64,000 nt of DNA from contig VXCM01000795.1 of the NCBI GenBank assembly GCA_014773175.1, forward strand, positions 1 through 64,000, given 5' to 3'. Made by a program: the position numbers and the translations under genes. Each line of letters begins with the position of its first letter. Position 1 is the stretch's first letter. This DNA is from Lucifuga dentata (Eukaryota > Chordata > Actinopteri > Ophidiiformes > Bythitidae). The notes under the pieces were generated by a model, which worked only from the letters and a program-made list of their open reading frames with translations, ran no database searches and was not told the origin of the DNA. Shown one piece after another: positions 37,953 through 49,165 of this stretch.

Positions 37953-38825
37953 ATGTTTCAGCTTGTCCATCCTCGCTCTCAGAATCTAACCTTCAACTTC
38001 ACTGAATCTGGAGATATATTTGGACATTGTGACAACATGACAGCAGGCATTGTGGTCTGGGCTTCTTCCAGCGCTCTCTTTTCTCTGCTCGGATGTCCTG
38101 CATGTATTGCTGTTCTCTGGGAGCTCTTTCAGAGACACAGGACAGGAATCCCAGTCACCCCCAATGATGTTTTCATGCTCAACCTCACCGTGATGGACTT
38201 GGTCTTCTTGTTTCTCATCCCACTTGGTCTGTGCAATTTCTTTCTGTGGCACATCAGACCCTTTCAAGCGTTCATCGATTTCCTGTATGCGCTAAACCTG
38301 GCTGGACGACCTTTATTAACAGCCTGTATCTGTATGGACTGCCACCTGGCTGTGGTTCATCCTGTTACCTACCACAGAAACAAGAGTCTGGCTCCCCGGA
38401 TCCTGATGGCTGCTGGTGTTTGGGTGGTCACAATGGCTCAGGGGACAGCCTCCGTGCTCATACATGAGTTTCAACACAGCCCCTTGGCCATGATAGTGTA
38501 CGTCATAGCACTTATAATCATTGTCTTCTGTGACATCTCCATCCTCTGGACACTGACAAGGTCCCAGTTCCGACAGGGAAACCTCCACCCCAAGAAAAAG
38601 AAAGCACTTCAGATCATCACCAACAGCCTGGTCATGACCATCACCTCATATTTCCCTCCAGTGCTGGGATACATCCTGGGGGAGCTGATCATCAATGATG
38701 CCCAGGTCTATGAATGCCTTTTAGCCATACCTATCTTAATAACCCCCACTGCAGGAAGTGCAGTCATGCCTGTGCTCTATCTGGGCAATCTAGGGAGTCT
38801 GAAGAAGCTTTGCTTTTTGGAGTAA
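37953..38825 (+). CDS. atypical rhodopsin-like GPCR, teleost family member A
   Basis: One open exon of 290 residues with seven hydrophobic segments and N-glycosylation sites near the N-terminus (NLT, NFT, NMT). It is about half identical by eye to the receptor at 40974-41903, so both belong to one family. TM2 keeps the class A Asp2.50 (LTVMDL). The usual Asn1.50, Cys3.25, Arg3.50 and Asn7.49 are replaced: TM3 ends MDCHLAV instead of DRY, and TM7 reads MPVLYL instead of NPxxY. TM6 has YFPP. Ligand and coupling are unknown; I would not give it a named receptor identity. The ATG overlaps a good splice acceptor (atgtttcag, 37953-37961), so the true N-terminus may be encoded in an upstream exon. 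It is tail to tail with its paralogue. Confidence 0.8.
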   Translation: MFQLVHPRSQNLTFNFTESGDIFGHCDNMTAGIVVWASSSALFSLLGCPACIAVLWELFQRHRTGIPVTPNDVFMLNLTVMDLVFLFLIPLGLCNFFLWHIRPFQAFIDFLYALNLAGRPLLTACICMDCHLAVVHPVTYHRNKSLAPRILMAAGVWVVTMAQGTASVLIHEFQHSPLAMIVYVIALIIIVFCDISILWTLTRSQFRQGNLHPKKKKALQIITNSLVMTITSYFPPVLGYILGELIINDAQVYECLLAIPILITPTAGSAVMPVLYLGNLGSLKKLCFLE

Positions 38826-40973
38826 CATCACAAATTCTTAAGAAAATTAGAGTGCATGCCTCCACCAAGGCCAAAGAAGCAAGGCAAAATTTTATATTTA
38901 ATAAAAATTTAATAATAATAGGACTTCATTTCTGTGTTACAGGAACCAGTTTTTAAATTTATTCAGATCTGGACCAAATTGCACATATTGATAGTCTGTC
39001 ATAGCATAAAGTGCACCAGATTTCTTTTTTTTTTCCTTCATGAGAATGGTGTATTACTTTTGAAAATAAAATGGCAAAACCATTGAAGAATGCCTTATCT
39101 TTCATGGTTAAGAAATCCATTTTTTAAGAATTCCTGGATCCAGATCAGCACCAAAATTTTATGCGTTCTTCCCTGGGTCATGCCCCCCTTTTTCAAGTTT
39201 CACAAAATTAAATCATAACGTCTTGAGTAATTATGCTAACTAACTTACTAACTAACTAACTAACTCACTCACTCACTCACTCACTCACTCACTCACTCAC
39301 TCACTCACTAACTGTCCTTGAAGCAGAAATGACTCTGATTAGGTGCATATTTATTGTCTTAGCATGAGGAAATGAATGAGAATGCACATCTTAAATGTAA
39401 TGCTTGGTTTTTTTATTATTATTTATTTTATGATTGTGGACGATTACTTTCATTACCCCTTTTAAAGAATCAAAACATCATGACAGGACACATTTACTGG
39501 AGCTACTTTGTCGCTGACTGGCGTCACCAAGTCTCAGCTAGTATGGATGCTGATAAATTTCAGGATATGAAGCATCGTCATCTTCAACAAAATGCTCCAT
39601 ATAACAGATGTGTATATGATTAAAACAATCAATAAAGAATGAACATTATGGGAGGAAGAGCTGTGAAAGTATATTTGTTTAGCTCAGCTCCTTTCAAATG
39701 AAGTCTATTATAGTAAAACACATTAAAAATAAAAAAAAACCAAGACATTAATAGAGCAGCATAGACATGAAATAAAATCACTATAGAAGAAAATAGTTGT
39801 AGAGATTGAATATAATGAGGCAAAACATTTGACATTAAGTAAATAAAAACAGAAAAATATATTTTTTTAATTTTAAGTCTTGTGGACAGACAAGTGAGCA
39901 ACTTTATGTTTCTCTTTCGAAGTTAATTGTAATATACATGGAAAAATAATAGATTTTTTTGACATGTAAAATAACTTCTATCGTATGTAAATGACTTGTT
40001 TACATGCACAAATGCGGACACACACACCTGCATGCAACTGTCATGAGAGATGATCTGCCTGCCTTCATCATTTCCATTCTGTAACATGATCATTGTGCAT
40101 GAAAAGCTCCATGTAAAGAATCCATCATGCAAAACACGCTGTAATCAAGTAGTGAGCTTGTATACTGAATTTAAATATTGTCAATTTTTTTTTTTTTTTT
40201 TTTTTTGGATTAAAGGCTCAATCTTTGGTTTAGATATTTAAAAAGAAATTTTTTTTAAAGGGGTCAGAACTATAAGTTGTCTTTGTTTTGATTTTTGATT
40301 CTGTTGTATCCAAAAACCAATAAAAAGCTTGAAGCACTGAAGATCTTACATGAATGATGTTCAGTAACAAAAAAAATCAAGTGTATCAGTTCTTGTTACG
40401 CTTTAAAAGAGGAAACTGCCAATTGAACATTTTAAATTCAGTTTATTTCCTTTTGTGATAGGAAATAAGAGAGTGATATGCAAACTCAGGGGAAGTGACC
40501 CTTATGACATCACAAAGGTTACTTCCTGCTGGGGCTGAATTTTGAAACCTAAAATCAGGCTGAGATTGATGTGTAAAATTGGTTGAGTCCCCCTTTAAAA
40601 TTTTATTATTTCACTGACTGTTTGTGGTTCAATCACTGCTAATTCCATAGGTTTGGTTTCTTGCCAGACAAGTTGCAGATATGATTTTTCTTCAACAAAT
40701 TCCTCCAGCTGATTCCCAGGCATGCTGTGAGATGTCGTCTCTTCCAGGGTATCTGCCCATCTGATTGAACCACCTCCACTGGCTCTTTGGTGCTCAGTTC
40801 TGCAGTACAGAGGAACAGCTGCACCTTGTAGTCAGGAATATTTATTTTTTATTAACAACATGTGAGCTGCTAAAAGGCTACACTGAAAAGAATGGATGTT
40901 GTGTAAAGACTTGAGTGTTGTTCAGCACCTGATTTGGTTGAGGAATGAGCAGAAATGACCAAGCAGTCATAAA
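38826..40973. other. intergenic between the two convergent receptors
   Basis: AT-rich DNA with no supported exon. It contains a tetranucleotide run (ACTA then ACTC units, about 39247-39310) and a T run near 40186-40206. The stretch 40858-40977, just 3' of the second receptor, is duplicated at about 42415-42536. Confidence 0.5.
39247..39310. repeat. ACTC/ACTA tetranucleotide microsatellite
   Basis: Uninterrupted 4-bp units (actaactaac, then actcactc) over about 60 bp. A simple tandem repeat. Confidence 0.9.
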
Positions 40974-41903
40974 TTAAGATTTCCTGCAGCATCCAAACCT
41001 GAAACAATCCAGCTTCCTGAGATTATTCAGATAGAGTATAGGCATGACTGCAGATCCCACAGTGGAAGTAACAGTAACAGGAATGCCAATAGCACATATG
41101 AAGTCAGTGTGGCTGAGCAGCTGATTTCCAATTCCAGTCAGCAGCACAGGAGGAAGGTAGAAAATGAATGTCATGACCAGGCTGTTGGTGAGGGTTTGAA
41201 TGGCTCTCTGCTTCACTGGGTGGATGTTTGGTCTTCCAGAATCAGACTGCTTCAGTGTTCGGAGTATGAAGAAATCACAGATCCCAATGATTATTATGGC
41301 TATTATGTGAGGTACAGTGGAAAACATGGAGAAATATAACATATAGTCTATTACGTATGCAGCCCCGCTGGCACCTGTGAGAGCCCAAACAGCAACAACC
41401 ATGAGAATCCTGGGAGTCAGACTTTTCCTCTTGTGATAGATGGCTGGATGAACCACAGCCACATAACAGTCCAGACAGATACAAGCCATCAACAGAGGTC
41501 GTCCACATGTGCTCAGGGCAAAAACAACGTTTGAGATCCTCATAATTATTATGCTGTGCCAAATGATATAATTTAACATAGTCAGTGGAAGGAAGACCAA
41601 GAAGGCCAGGTCCATGACAGAGAGGTTTAGTGTGAAAAAGTCATTTGGTGTGAAGGGGGTTCCTCTCCTATGTGTCTTAAACAACTCCCAGAGGACAGCG
41701 ACACATGCAGGAAGCCCAAAAGCAAAGGTCAGAATAGAGAAAAAAATCCAGAAATAGACACCTTCATTATTGCTTTCACAGACCTGAAATATGTCATTAA
41801 AAGGAATTTCAGATCCATTGGACCTGTTGGATAAATGCTGATACCAAAGTGGCATGTCAAGCAACGTTATTGAACAGATTAACTGAGGACAGACCTGAAA
41901 CAT
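40974..41903 (-). CDS. atypical rhodopsin-like GPCR, teleost family member B
   Basis: One open exon of 309 residues, read right to left, with seven hydrophobic segments. It shares with the 37953 receptor the TM1 core (CVAVLWELF / CIAVLWELF), TPNDxFxLNLxVMDL in TM2, GRPLL..ACIC.DC in TM3, TNSLVMT before TM6 and GSAVMP.LYL in TM7. It too lacks Cys3.25, Arg3.50 (LDCYVAV) and Asn7.49. The longest start (41903) again sits in atgtttcag, which looks like a splice acceptor. A second in-frame Met at residue 17 (MPLWYQHL) is an alternative start. The C-terminus is short and ends with Cys residues that could be palmitoylated (inference). A partial copy lies just upstream at 42553-42836. Confidence 0.8.
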   Translation of the reverse strand: MFQVCPQLICSITLLDMPLWYQHLSNRSNGSEIPFNDIFQVCESNNEGVYFWIFFSILTFAFGLPACVAVLWELFKTHRRGTPFTPNDFFTLNLSVMDLAFLVFLPLTMLNYIIWHSIIIMRISNVVFALSTCGRPLLMACICLDCYVAVVHPAIYHKRKSLTPRILMVVAVWALTGASGAAYVIDYMLYFSMFSTVPHIIAIIIIGICDFFILRTLKQSDSGRPNIHPVKQRAIQTLTNSLVMTFIFYLPPVLLTGIGNQLLSHTDFICAIGIPVTVTSTVGSAVMPILYLNNLRKLDCFRFGCCRKS

Positions 41904-42011
41904 AGATAAACCAGATCAAATCAGCAAGAATACATTCACAAGGNGATTAACTGAGGACAGACCTGAAACATAGATAAACCAGATCAAATCAGCAAGAATA
42001 CATTCACAAGT
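41877..42011. repeat. about 67-bp direct duplication around single N (assembly artefact)
   Basis: 41877-41943 recurs from 41945 with one N at 41944. The repeated block includes the first codons and the acceptor-like start of the - strand receptor. Two possible starts thus appear in the sequence, but only one is likely real. Confidence 0.8.
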
Positions 42012-42416
42012 ACATTCACAAGGATTTTATGTTTGCAAAATTGACAAATAAATGAATACATACACTTACTTTACTGTTTATGAGATTTAGTATGATGAGA
42101 TGCTGCTGTATCTTGTTGTCCTGTCAAAAGTGTCACATTTGTGAGTCTCTGCATGCAGTATGTTTATGTTGTTACATCAGTCATATTCATGATCTGCTGA
42201 CAGCTTTGCAAATCATATAATTATGAAAACGAGATGACCCACACACACAGAATATTCTCAAAACAAATGTCCATAACAACAAAGAAAACACAATAAATGC
42301 CCAAACCACTGCTCAGTGTGTTTGCACTGCATCATCAGCTGGTTTGTTCTTTCAATGGCATATCAGCTGTCACTCAAACTGTCATTCAGTGTGGTTGTGC
42401 TTTGTAGATACAGGTG

Positions 42417-43030
42417 TGTGAGCTGCTAAAAGGCTACACTGAAAAGAATGGATGTTGTGTAAAGACTTGAGTCTTGTCCAGCACCTGATTTGATTGAAGG
42501 ATGAGCAGAAATGACCAAGCAGTCACAAATTAGTGACTGCTTGGTCACTGACGTGATAGATGACTGGATGAACCACAGCCACATAACAGTCCAGACAGAT
42601 ACAAGCCATCAACAGAGGTCATCCACATGTGCTCAAAGCAAAAAAAACTCCTGAGATCCTTTCAAATAGTATATTATACCAGATGGTATAATTTAACATA
42701 AAAAATGGAAGGAAGACCAAGAAGGCCAGGTCCATGACAGAGAGATTTAGTGTGAAAAAGTCATTTGGTGTGAAGGGGGTTCCTCTCCTATGTCTCTTAA
42801 ACAGTTCCCAAAGGATGGCGACACATGCAGGAAGCCATATTTATGATCTGCTGTCAACTTTGTAAATCATATGAAAAAGAGAAGACCCACACAGGACAGA
42901 ATATTCACAAAACAAAAGTCCATAACAAAGAAGACATGATAAATGCCTAAACCACATCAGCCGTTCTCTTCTTTCAACAACATATCACCACCACTGAAGC
43001 TGTCATTCAATATTGTTGTGCTTTGTGTAT
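42417..43030. repeat. second unit of a tandem duplication of the receptor-B locus
   Basis: In order, this unit carries copies of the receptor-B 3' flank (42415-42536, matching 40858-40977), a 284-bp coding piece (42553-42836, matching 41433-41716) and the 5' flank (42837-43030, matching about 42185-42414). The coding parts between these pieces are deleted. The unit ends near a CA run and the N gap. Confidence 0.75.
42553..42836 (-). pseudogene. truncated copy of GPCR member B
   Basis: It matches 41433-41716 base for base in length (284 bp), with scattered substitutions, and covers roughly the end of TM1 to the end of TM3. Both ends break off abruptly into flank-like sequence, so no full receptor can be made. 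It is interpreted as the remnant of a duplicated gene that lost the N- and C-terminal parts. Confidence 0.8.
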
Positions 43031-43043
43031 ATATATACACACA

Positions 43044-43080
<37 letters not shown>

Positions 43081-43081
<1 letters not shown>

Positions 43082-43388
43082 NNNNNNNNNNNNNNNNNNN
43101 NNNNNNNNNNNNNNNNNNNNNNNNNNNNNNNNNNNNNNNNNNNNNNNNNNNNNNNNNNNNNNNNNNNNNNNNNNNNNNNNNNNNNNNNNNNNNNNNNNNN
43201 NNNNNNNNNNNNNNNNNNNNNNNNNNNNNNNNNNNNNNNNNNNNNNNNNNNNNNNNNNNNNNNNNNNNNNNNNNNNNNNNNNNNNNNNNNNNNNNNNNNN
43301 NNNNNNNNNNNNNNNNNNNNNNNNNNNNNNNNNNNNNNNNNNNNNNNNNNNNNNNNNNNNNNNNNNNNNNNNNNNNNNNNNNNNNNNN
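43081..43388. other. assembly gap (308 N)
   Basis: A run of N between a CA repeat on the left and a TA repeat on the right. The true content and length are unknown. ORFs that cross it are meaningless. Confidence 0.99.
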
Positions 43389-45630
43389 TATATATATATA
43401 TTTATTTATTTTTTTTATTTTTTTTGAAGCTGGAGCATATGGCAAAATTATTTTCCTAGTTAATCGTTTGTTGATACAAGTGATGTAAATATGAACAGAA
43501 TTTGCAAACTGTCTTAGAAACTCATTTACAAAATCCTACATGATGACTGGACAAACATATTGATTTAGATGATTATTATTTGAAAAAGCAAAGTCTGTGG
43601 TAACATAAATATTCTATACATTGCATGTAATACATGTCAAAGGTCAGAAAAATTACTTCAAAATTGTTGTCACTACTGATCAATATTTCTACGTATTACT
43701 GAAGATCATCAGTGGTCACGTAATGATACTTGTTTCAAAAAATCTGCATACAGAACCTGTTGGCAGAACATTCCGAGAACCTTCTTCGAACAAGAACCAT
43801 TTCTTCTCCCAAAAGAGAGTGCTGTAAATCTGTTAAGAAACTTTTTTGGTAAACTTATGGAAATATTTAAGTGAACTTCTTGGTGAACATTCCTCTAACT
43901 TTCAGAAACCTTATCTGGAATGGTCACAGAACCAGGAATTACTAACTAGGACTACTTTGCATAATTCGAAAATAATGTGTTCCAAAAAGCATAGATGATC
44001 AGTTCCATTACATAAAAGAACATTTTATACCTCAAGTATGCTGTGGGTCTACTGCCTTTAAACGCCCTGTATAAACCTTAAATTTCTTAAGACAATGAAA
44101 CTCATTCATGTACACTGGGAGGAAAAAAATGCAAACGATATTTTACAAAGACAACTAAAGATTCCACAGAGCAAAAAGCTACAATCATTCAATAACACTG
44201 ACTGTTCATGGGCTAGTTATTTTTCTCAGAACACAATGGTGATGGAATTTACAATATTCCTGAAACATACTGAAGGCTTCACCAGCAGCCATACCCCATT
44301 TTTGCTCAACTGCCAGAAAGAACTACAGTACTTTAGTACTTCGCGCATGCATACAACAAATCGGGTAGCAGGTCTCCCTACTAGCGGTCGGAGACAAGAA
44401 CTTTTTTTTTTTTTTTTTNTTTTTTTTTTTTTTTTGGAGACGAGAACTGGATTAACACTTTTTATTAAAACCAGACCATCTCTACATCCTTGATACTCAT
44501 TTTGAAGTATTGCATGACAGTGCACAGTGTTACTGTATAGTTGTTCAAGCATGGAAGAGCTCTGTACTGATACTATACTGATTTAGGGTTTATTAATGGA
44601 TTGTTGTAGGGCATTTGGTTTGATATTGTTGTTGTTACTGTTTTTCTCCTGTCTGTGTATTATCTTGTTATGATGCTGTTGCAAAACAAATTGCCTCTCG
44701 AGGACAACTATAAAGTTCTTCTAGGTTCTAGGTGAATATTGAGCTCAGTCACAACAAATGTTTCCGGCCTTAGAGGATTTGATCTGGTGGGCAGTATAGA
44801 TCTGTGAGTGGTCGTTTGGCTGTTCATGCAATGTTGACATCCAGTGTTTTTACACTTTAATGATTTTGGTGTCTTTATCTGAGTCTTCCTATTAATTATC
44901 TGATTTTTATTATGCTCCTATTTCTGTCTTACTTTTGCCTTTCTGCTGACCTTTGGTGGCGGTTCTCATCAGTATCCCAAACTCTGAATTCAACCCCCTT
45001 CTCCCCGAACTGGTTTTAGGCACAGTGACCTTTGATTTACAATGACATAATCTAGGTCATAATCTGTTAATCACAGTAAACAATGTCAATTTTCTAATTT
45101 CAATCTAATTATGGTATTTAATGATGTTCAAAAAATTGATTTATTGCCTTATTTGGAGTTTTGCTAAACTTTTAATGTGCATGTACAGTGAATGTACTGA
45201 CTCTTCTATTCCAATCTTGAAATGCAGTTTCTGGAATTTATAATGAACATATGATCAGGCCCAGTGTCAAATCACAGAAGAAGAAGAGATTTGTGGGGCA
45301 ATCAAGTCTTTGACACTTTACAGAGGGTAAATGAATTATTCTATAAGTAACACTACCAGTGCTGTACAATATTCTAAACCACCGGTTTGATTTCAGACTC
45401 ACTGGCGCCCTCTACTGAAATGAAATGTCCCAGTTTTAATGCCTCACTCCAACAGACGCTGAACTGAGCGAAAAATACCAGTGGCAATGAGCAATATTCC
45501 TGTCTTGTTGTCTCAGTAGGTCCTTAAGAGATAATTGTTACTGGCTAAAAGAAAAGCAATCCTATAAACTCTTCAGTGGACTTCAAAGCCAAAATTATTA
45601 CATGTGGAGTATACCTTACACGTCACAAAT

Positions 45631-45759
45631 AAATTAAGACCAAACCTGAAGCGCACCTCGAGATTCTCTCTCTCTCTCTCTCTCTCTCTCTTTANAAATT
45701 AAGACCAAACCTGAAGCGCACCTCGAGATTCTCTCTCTCTCTCTCTCTCTCTCTCTTTA
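45631..45759. repeat. 64-bp direct duplication around single N (assembly artefact)
   Basis: 45631-45694 is repeated at 45696-45759 with an N at 45695. The block ends in a CT microsatellite. Confidence 0.85.
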
Positions 45760-45859
45760 TGTGTATATATATATATGTGTGTATATATATATATATGTAT
45801 GTGTGTGTATGTATATATATGTATATATTTATTTATTTATATTTATATATATAATTTAT

Positions 45860-45913
<54 letters not shown>
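45860..45913. repeat. GATA microsatellite
   Basis: About 13 consecutive taga/gata units at the end of a longer AT/TG-rich simple-repeat region that starts near 45758. Confidence 0.9.
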
Positions 45914-45914
<1 letters not shown>

Positions 45915-46080
45915 TGGACACTACCTTTTTATGAATCTCTGGGTTACCTTTAGCAATACCTTAAATACATGCTTATAGTCCTAGTTGGCATGAACATAGC
46001 TGTCTAACTGAAATGATATTTAACAGAAATTATTCTATTTTGTGGTGGGGTGAAATAACACTTTTAATTGTTTTTACTTT

Positions 46081-46144
<64 letters not shown>

Positions 46145-46145
46145 T
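46081..46145. repeat. CTTT microsatellite
   Basis: About 16 consecutive tctt units. Simple tandem repeat. Confidence 0.9.
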
Positions 46146-46765
46146 TAACTTTGTCTATTTGCTCTGGACCTTATAACCTTTTAAAACCTCATTTTTATGC
46201 CTTCAACTGTGGAAGTAATGGTCAAAAATCTGAAAAGGTTTATGCACCCACAAAAAAAGAGGAGATTAAAGGTCATAAACTCAGCTTTGTGACTTTTGTG
46301 AAGCTTTATTCTGTCTTGAAAGACGATTCACATTTGCAAAAGTGAAGTTAAAAACAGCAGCAAACATTTCAGTGTTTCAGATTTTCAGCAGAGCTTACAT
46401 TTTCGAACACTTATGAGGAACAGATGCAGGTACACTTAATTATGAAGTAAAAATTCTACAAATACACAAATATCAAGGTTACTATTTACACAAACTAAAA
46501 AGAACATGTGAACAACTTGAGTTAATTACTGTATTCATGACATTGTTCAGTTTCAAAATAAGACTGCACTGTAAGGGTACATGCATATTGCATTGTTTTT
46601 TTTGGGGTTTTTTTTTGTAATCTAAGGGTGTAAAAGCTCCATTAACTTTACTGACCAGTTATATATATACACACACACACACACATATATATGTACGGTA
46701 TGTTTTTATATGAATATATATTTAGTTTTATAGTGCAGCTAAAACACACATTCAGAATATAAATA

Positions 46766-46811
<46 letters not shown>

Positions 46812-46817
46812 GTGTNA

Positions 46818-46879
<62 letters not shown>

Positions 46880-46930
46880 GTGTGCAGAAATAACTAAACA
46901 TACTGTGCATATCACACATTCTGTGTCTCA

Positions 46931-48197
46931 CTACATCATTTTGACCTCACAGGAGCCTGGCTGCAGGATGTGAAGACTGACAATTAGTTTAACAGCTTTT
47001 CTAAACCAGGGGTAGAAAAAGGCATAAATCAGAGGATTTACAGTGGAATTGCAATGGAACAACCACATTTCAACAGATAAGATATTATGTGATGTGTCAT
47101 ATCCTTCTGAAGGTTGAAAGTAAAACGGACAGAGACAAAGTATAAACATAAGTATGATAATACCAAGAGTTCTAGCTGCCCTTATCTCAGATTTCTTAGC
47201 AGTATTCACTGTAATAAATTTAACAGCAGCGATTTGAGACTGCATGATGCGAGCCTGAGACACAGCCGCCACAAATACCCTCATATACAGAAGTGTAATA
47301 ACAGTAACAGGGCCTATAAAGTTAAAAATTAGGTCAACTGTTATTGAGATGTGGCTTATAACAATCGCACATTCCTTGTTATGAAATACATCTGCTTGTG
47401 AAAAATGATCTTTCATTACTGCAGTGCTGTAAATAACAGAGCAGCTCCAACACAAACACACACAAACTTTAGCTCTGTTTGGTGTTACAATGGAAGAATA
47501 ACGCAAAGGGTGACAAATAGCCACATAGCGATCGACTGATATGAGCACCATGATCCCAACAGAGGCAGAGGTGAGGATAAAACTCAATATGTAGGAATGA
47601 TTACATGCAATTTTACTCAGAAACCAGCATGAATTCAGGAAGGAGATTTCACCTGGCATCACCAGGAGACCCACAAGCAAGTCAGACATAGCCAGGGAGA
47701 GGAGGAAGACATTGGTGGAAGTGTGGAGCTGCCTGGAGTGAGAAATTGTGATTATGAAGATTAGCGATAGTTTGTCCTTTTGCCTCCAAGTAAGCGCATG
47801 ATTAAAAAAAAATAATAATAATAATTAAAAAAAACAACAACAAAACAATACGTCATACTGTAACAGAGTTTAGATCTTAGGAAATATTTTTTAAATGTAC
47901 AAATGAAAATTTTGTAGACATGGACACATGAAAAGCAAACTGTATATAACCTATATGATTATTACAGATTATGCAAAGTATACACAGTATTTCACCATTT
48001 ATATTTAAGGAAATGCATATGTACCTGAAATGCGAGATGGAAATGATGACCAGCAGGTTGAGAACCACAGTGAGCAGTGCGATGAAAGACAGCAGCGTGT
48101 TGATGATCATGGCCTTGGAGGTCAGAGACTCTTGCTTGCAGGAGGAATTGAAGAGAGAGATGTTGAGTTCAGATCCTTCCAGACTCTTAACCATCAT
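46931..48197 (-). CDS. trace amine-associated receptor-like GPCR, two exons
   Basis: The exons on the - strand are 48197-48025 and 47732-46931, joined at AG|G with GT-AG ends. Total 975 nt, 324 residues. Exon 1 gives a glycosylated N-terminus and TM1; the intron falls in the first intracellular loop. Features seen are Asp2.50 (LAMSDLL), Cys3.25, SVDRYVAICHPLRY after TM3, KSEIRAARTLGI before TM6, and NSTVNPLIYAFFYPWFRKA in TM7. The last is the TAAR fingerprint. Counting from DRY, position 3.32 is Ser, not the amine-binding Asp of classical TAARs. Counting from Pro5.50, position 5.42 is Asp (ITVDLIF). Known teleost TAARs of the non-classical clade use Asp5.42 instead, so olfactory amine sensing is a reasonable inference. 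The start at 48197 follows another Met codon pattern (MMVKS); either Met could be used. A relative of serotonin- or histamine-type receptors is the alternative. Confidence 0.82.
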
Positions 48198-48327
48198 CAG
48201 AGGAAGTGAGTGTTGATCTGAAAGGACGGCTGCAGAGGTCTGGCCACCCTTTGACTCCTGTCTTTGTGTGATGCTTTATTTATCTAATGTGTCTCTCATG
48301 TTCATTTCCATTTCTGTTCCTGTTACC

Positions 48328-48453
48328 ATGCCATTCTCCTTTTTTTTTTCACCTCTGCAGGCGATTCTTCCCACCTGCTTATTTGCTCANCCATGCCATT
48401 CTCCTTTTTTTTTTCACCTCTGCAGGCGATTCTTCCCACCTGCTTATTTGCTC
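48328..48453. repeat. about 62-bp direct duplication around single N (assembly artefact)
   Basis: ccatgccattctcc...tttgctca is present on both sides of the N at 48390. Confidence 0.85.
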
Positions 48454-48524
48454 AGCTCCTCCTATTCTTCCCTATTTCATCTTCCTGTCCATTTTTTTTT
48501 AGTAATATGGCTAACATAATGGCA

Positions 48525-48595
48525 TAATAAGATAAGATAAGATAAGATAACATAAGATAAGATAAGATAAGATAAGGTAAGGTAAGGTAAGGTAA
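48525..48595. repeat. GATAA pentanucleotide microsatellite
   Basis: About a dozen gataa/ggtaa units, with one cataa variant. Confidence 0.9.
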
Positions 48596-48864
48596 AAGGA
48601 CATACAGAAAAATATAAATACATTGACTATCTTCAGAGCAAATAGCAGCAGCAGTGAACAGCACTTTAGTTGCAATAGTATTTACTAACATCAAAATGTT
48701 TTATCACATAATATATTGGCCCCTTGGGGATAATAAAGATTACTTTCAATTTTGAACTTTGAAGGCTGCGCCGATGAATGGTGCTTTTGAGCTAAATGAC
48801 AGCCTCCCACTCACCAGTGATAGAATAGCAGCAATAGCTGTGAGCATCAAGTAGCATCAAATTA

Positions 48865-49165
48865 TCCATCTGTATAGCCATTTATCCTGTGTAAGGCCAC
48901 AGGGAGGCTGGAGCCTATCACAGCATTGACTGGGCAAGAGGCAAAGTACACTTCTATCACAGGGCAAACAAAAAGACAGACAAATTCATTCACACTCACA
49001 TTCATACCTGCAGGCTAAGATTCCAGTTTCACCTAACCCACATCTTTGGACTATAAGAGGAAACCTGAACACTCTGAGACACTGGAACATTAAAAACTTC
49101 AGACAGAAAGGCCCTAGTCCATTTTTAAGCCAGGACCTTCTTGCTGTGAGCCAATAAATCTAAAA
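48865..49165 (+). repeat. dispersed fish repeat, degenerate copy 1
   Basis: It contains words characteristic of a very common fish repeat: ggccacagggaggctggagc, cattcacactcacattcata, cctaacccacatctttgga, agaaaggccc and ttgctgtgag, in the usual order. It may be the 3' end of a LINE family, but I cannot name it with certainty. Confidence 0.65.

Larger units (their letters stand above)
43389..46930. other. intergenic, simple-repeat rich
   Basis: No supported gene. It contains a T run with an N at 44419, a CT run duplicated around an N (45631-45759), AT/TG and GATA runs (about 45758-45913), a CTTT run (46081-46145), and CT/AT runs duplicated around an N at 46816. An ORF at 44095-44493 crosses a homopolymer and is not convincing. 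Confidence 0.6.

Noticed and set aside
38714..38956. ORFs overlapping the GPCR exons in other frames
   Set aside because: Shadows of the real receptor frames with no membrane pattern of their own.
39247..39310. Short regular repeat resembling an array
   Set aside because: Four-base units without spacers: a microsatellite. No CRISPR would be expected in a vertebrate.
42943..43488. Long ORFs of 134-181 residues on both strands
   Set aside because: They run through the 308-base N gap and the CA repeat; most of the translation is unknown residues.
44095..44493. 132-residue ORF between the receptors
   Set aside because: It crosses a T run with an N, has no recognisable domain, and lies in repeat-rich DNA.
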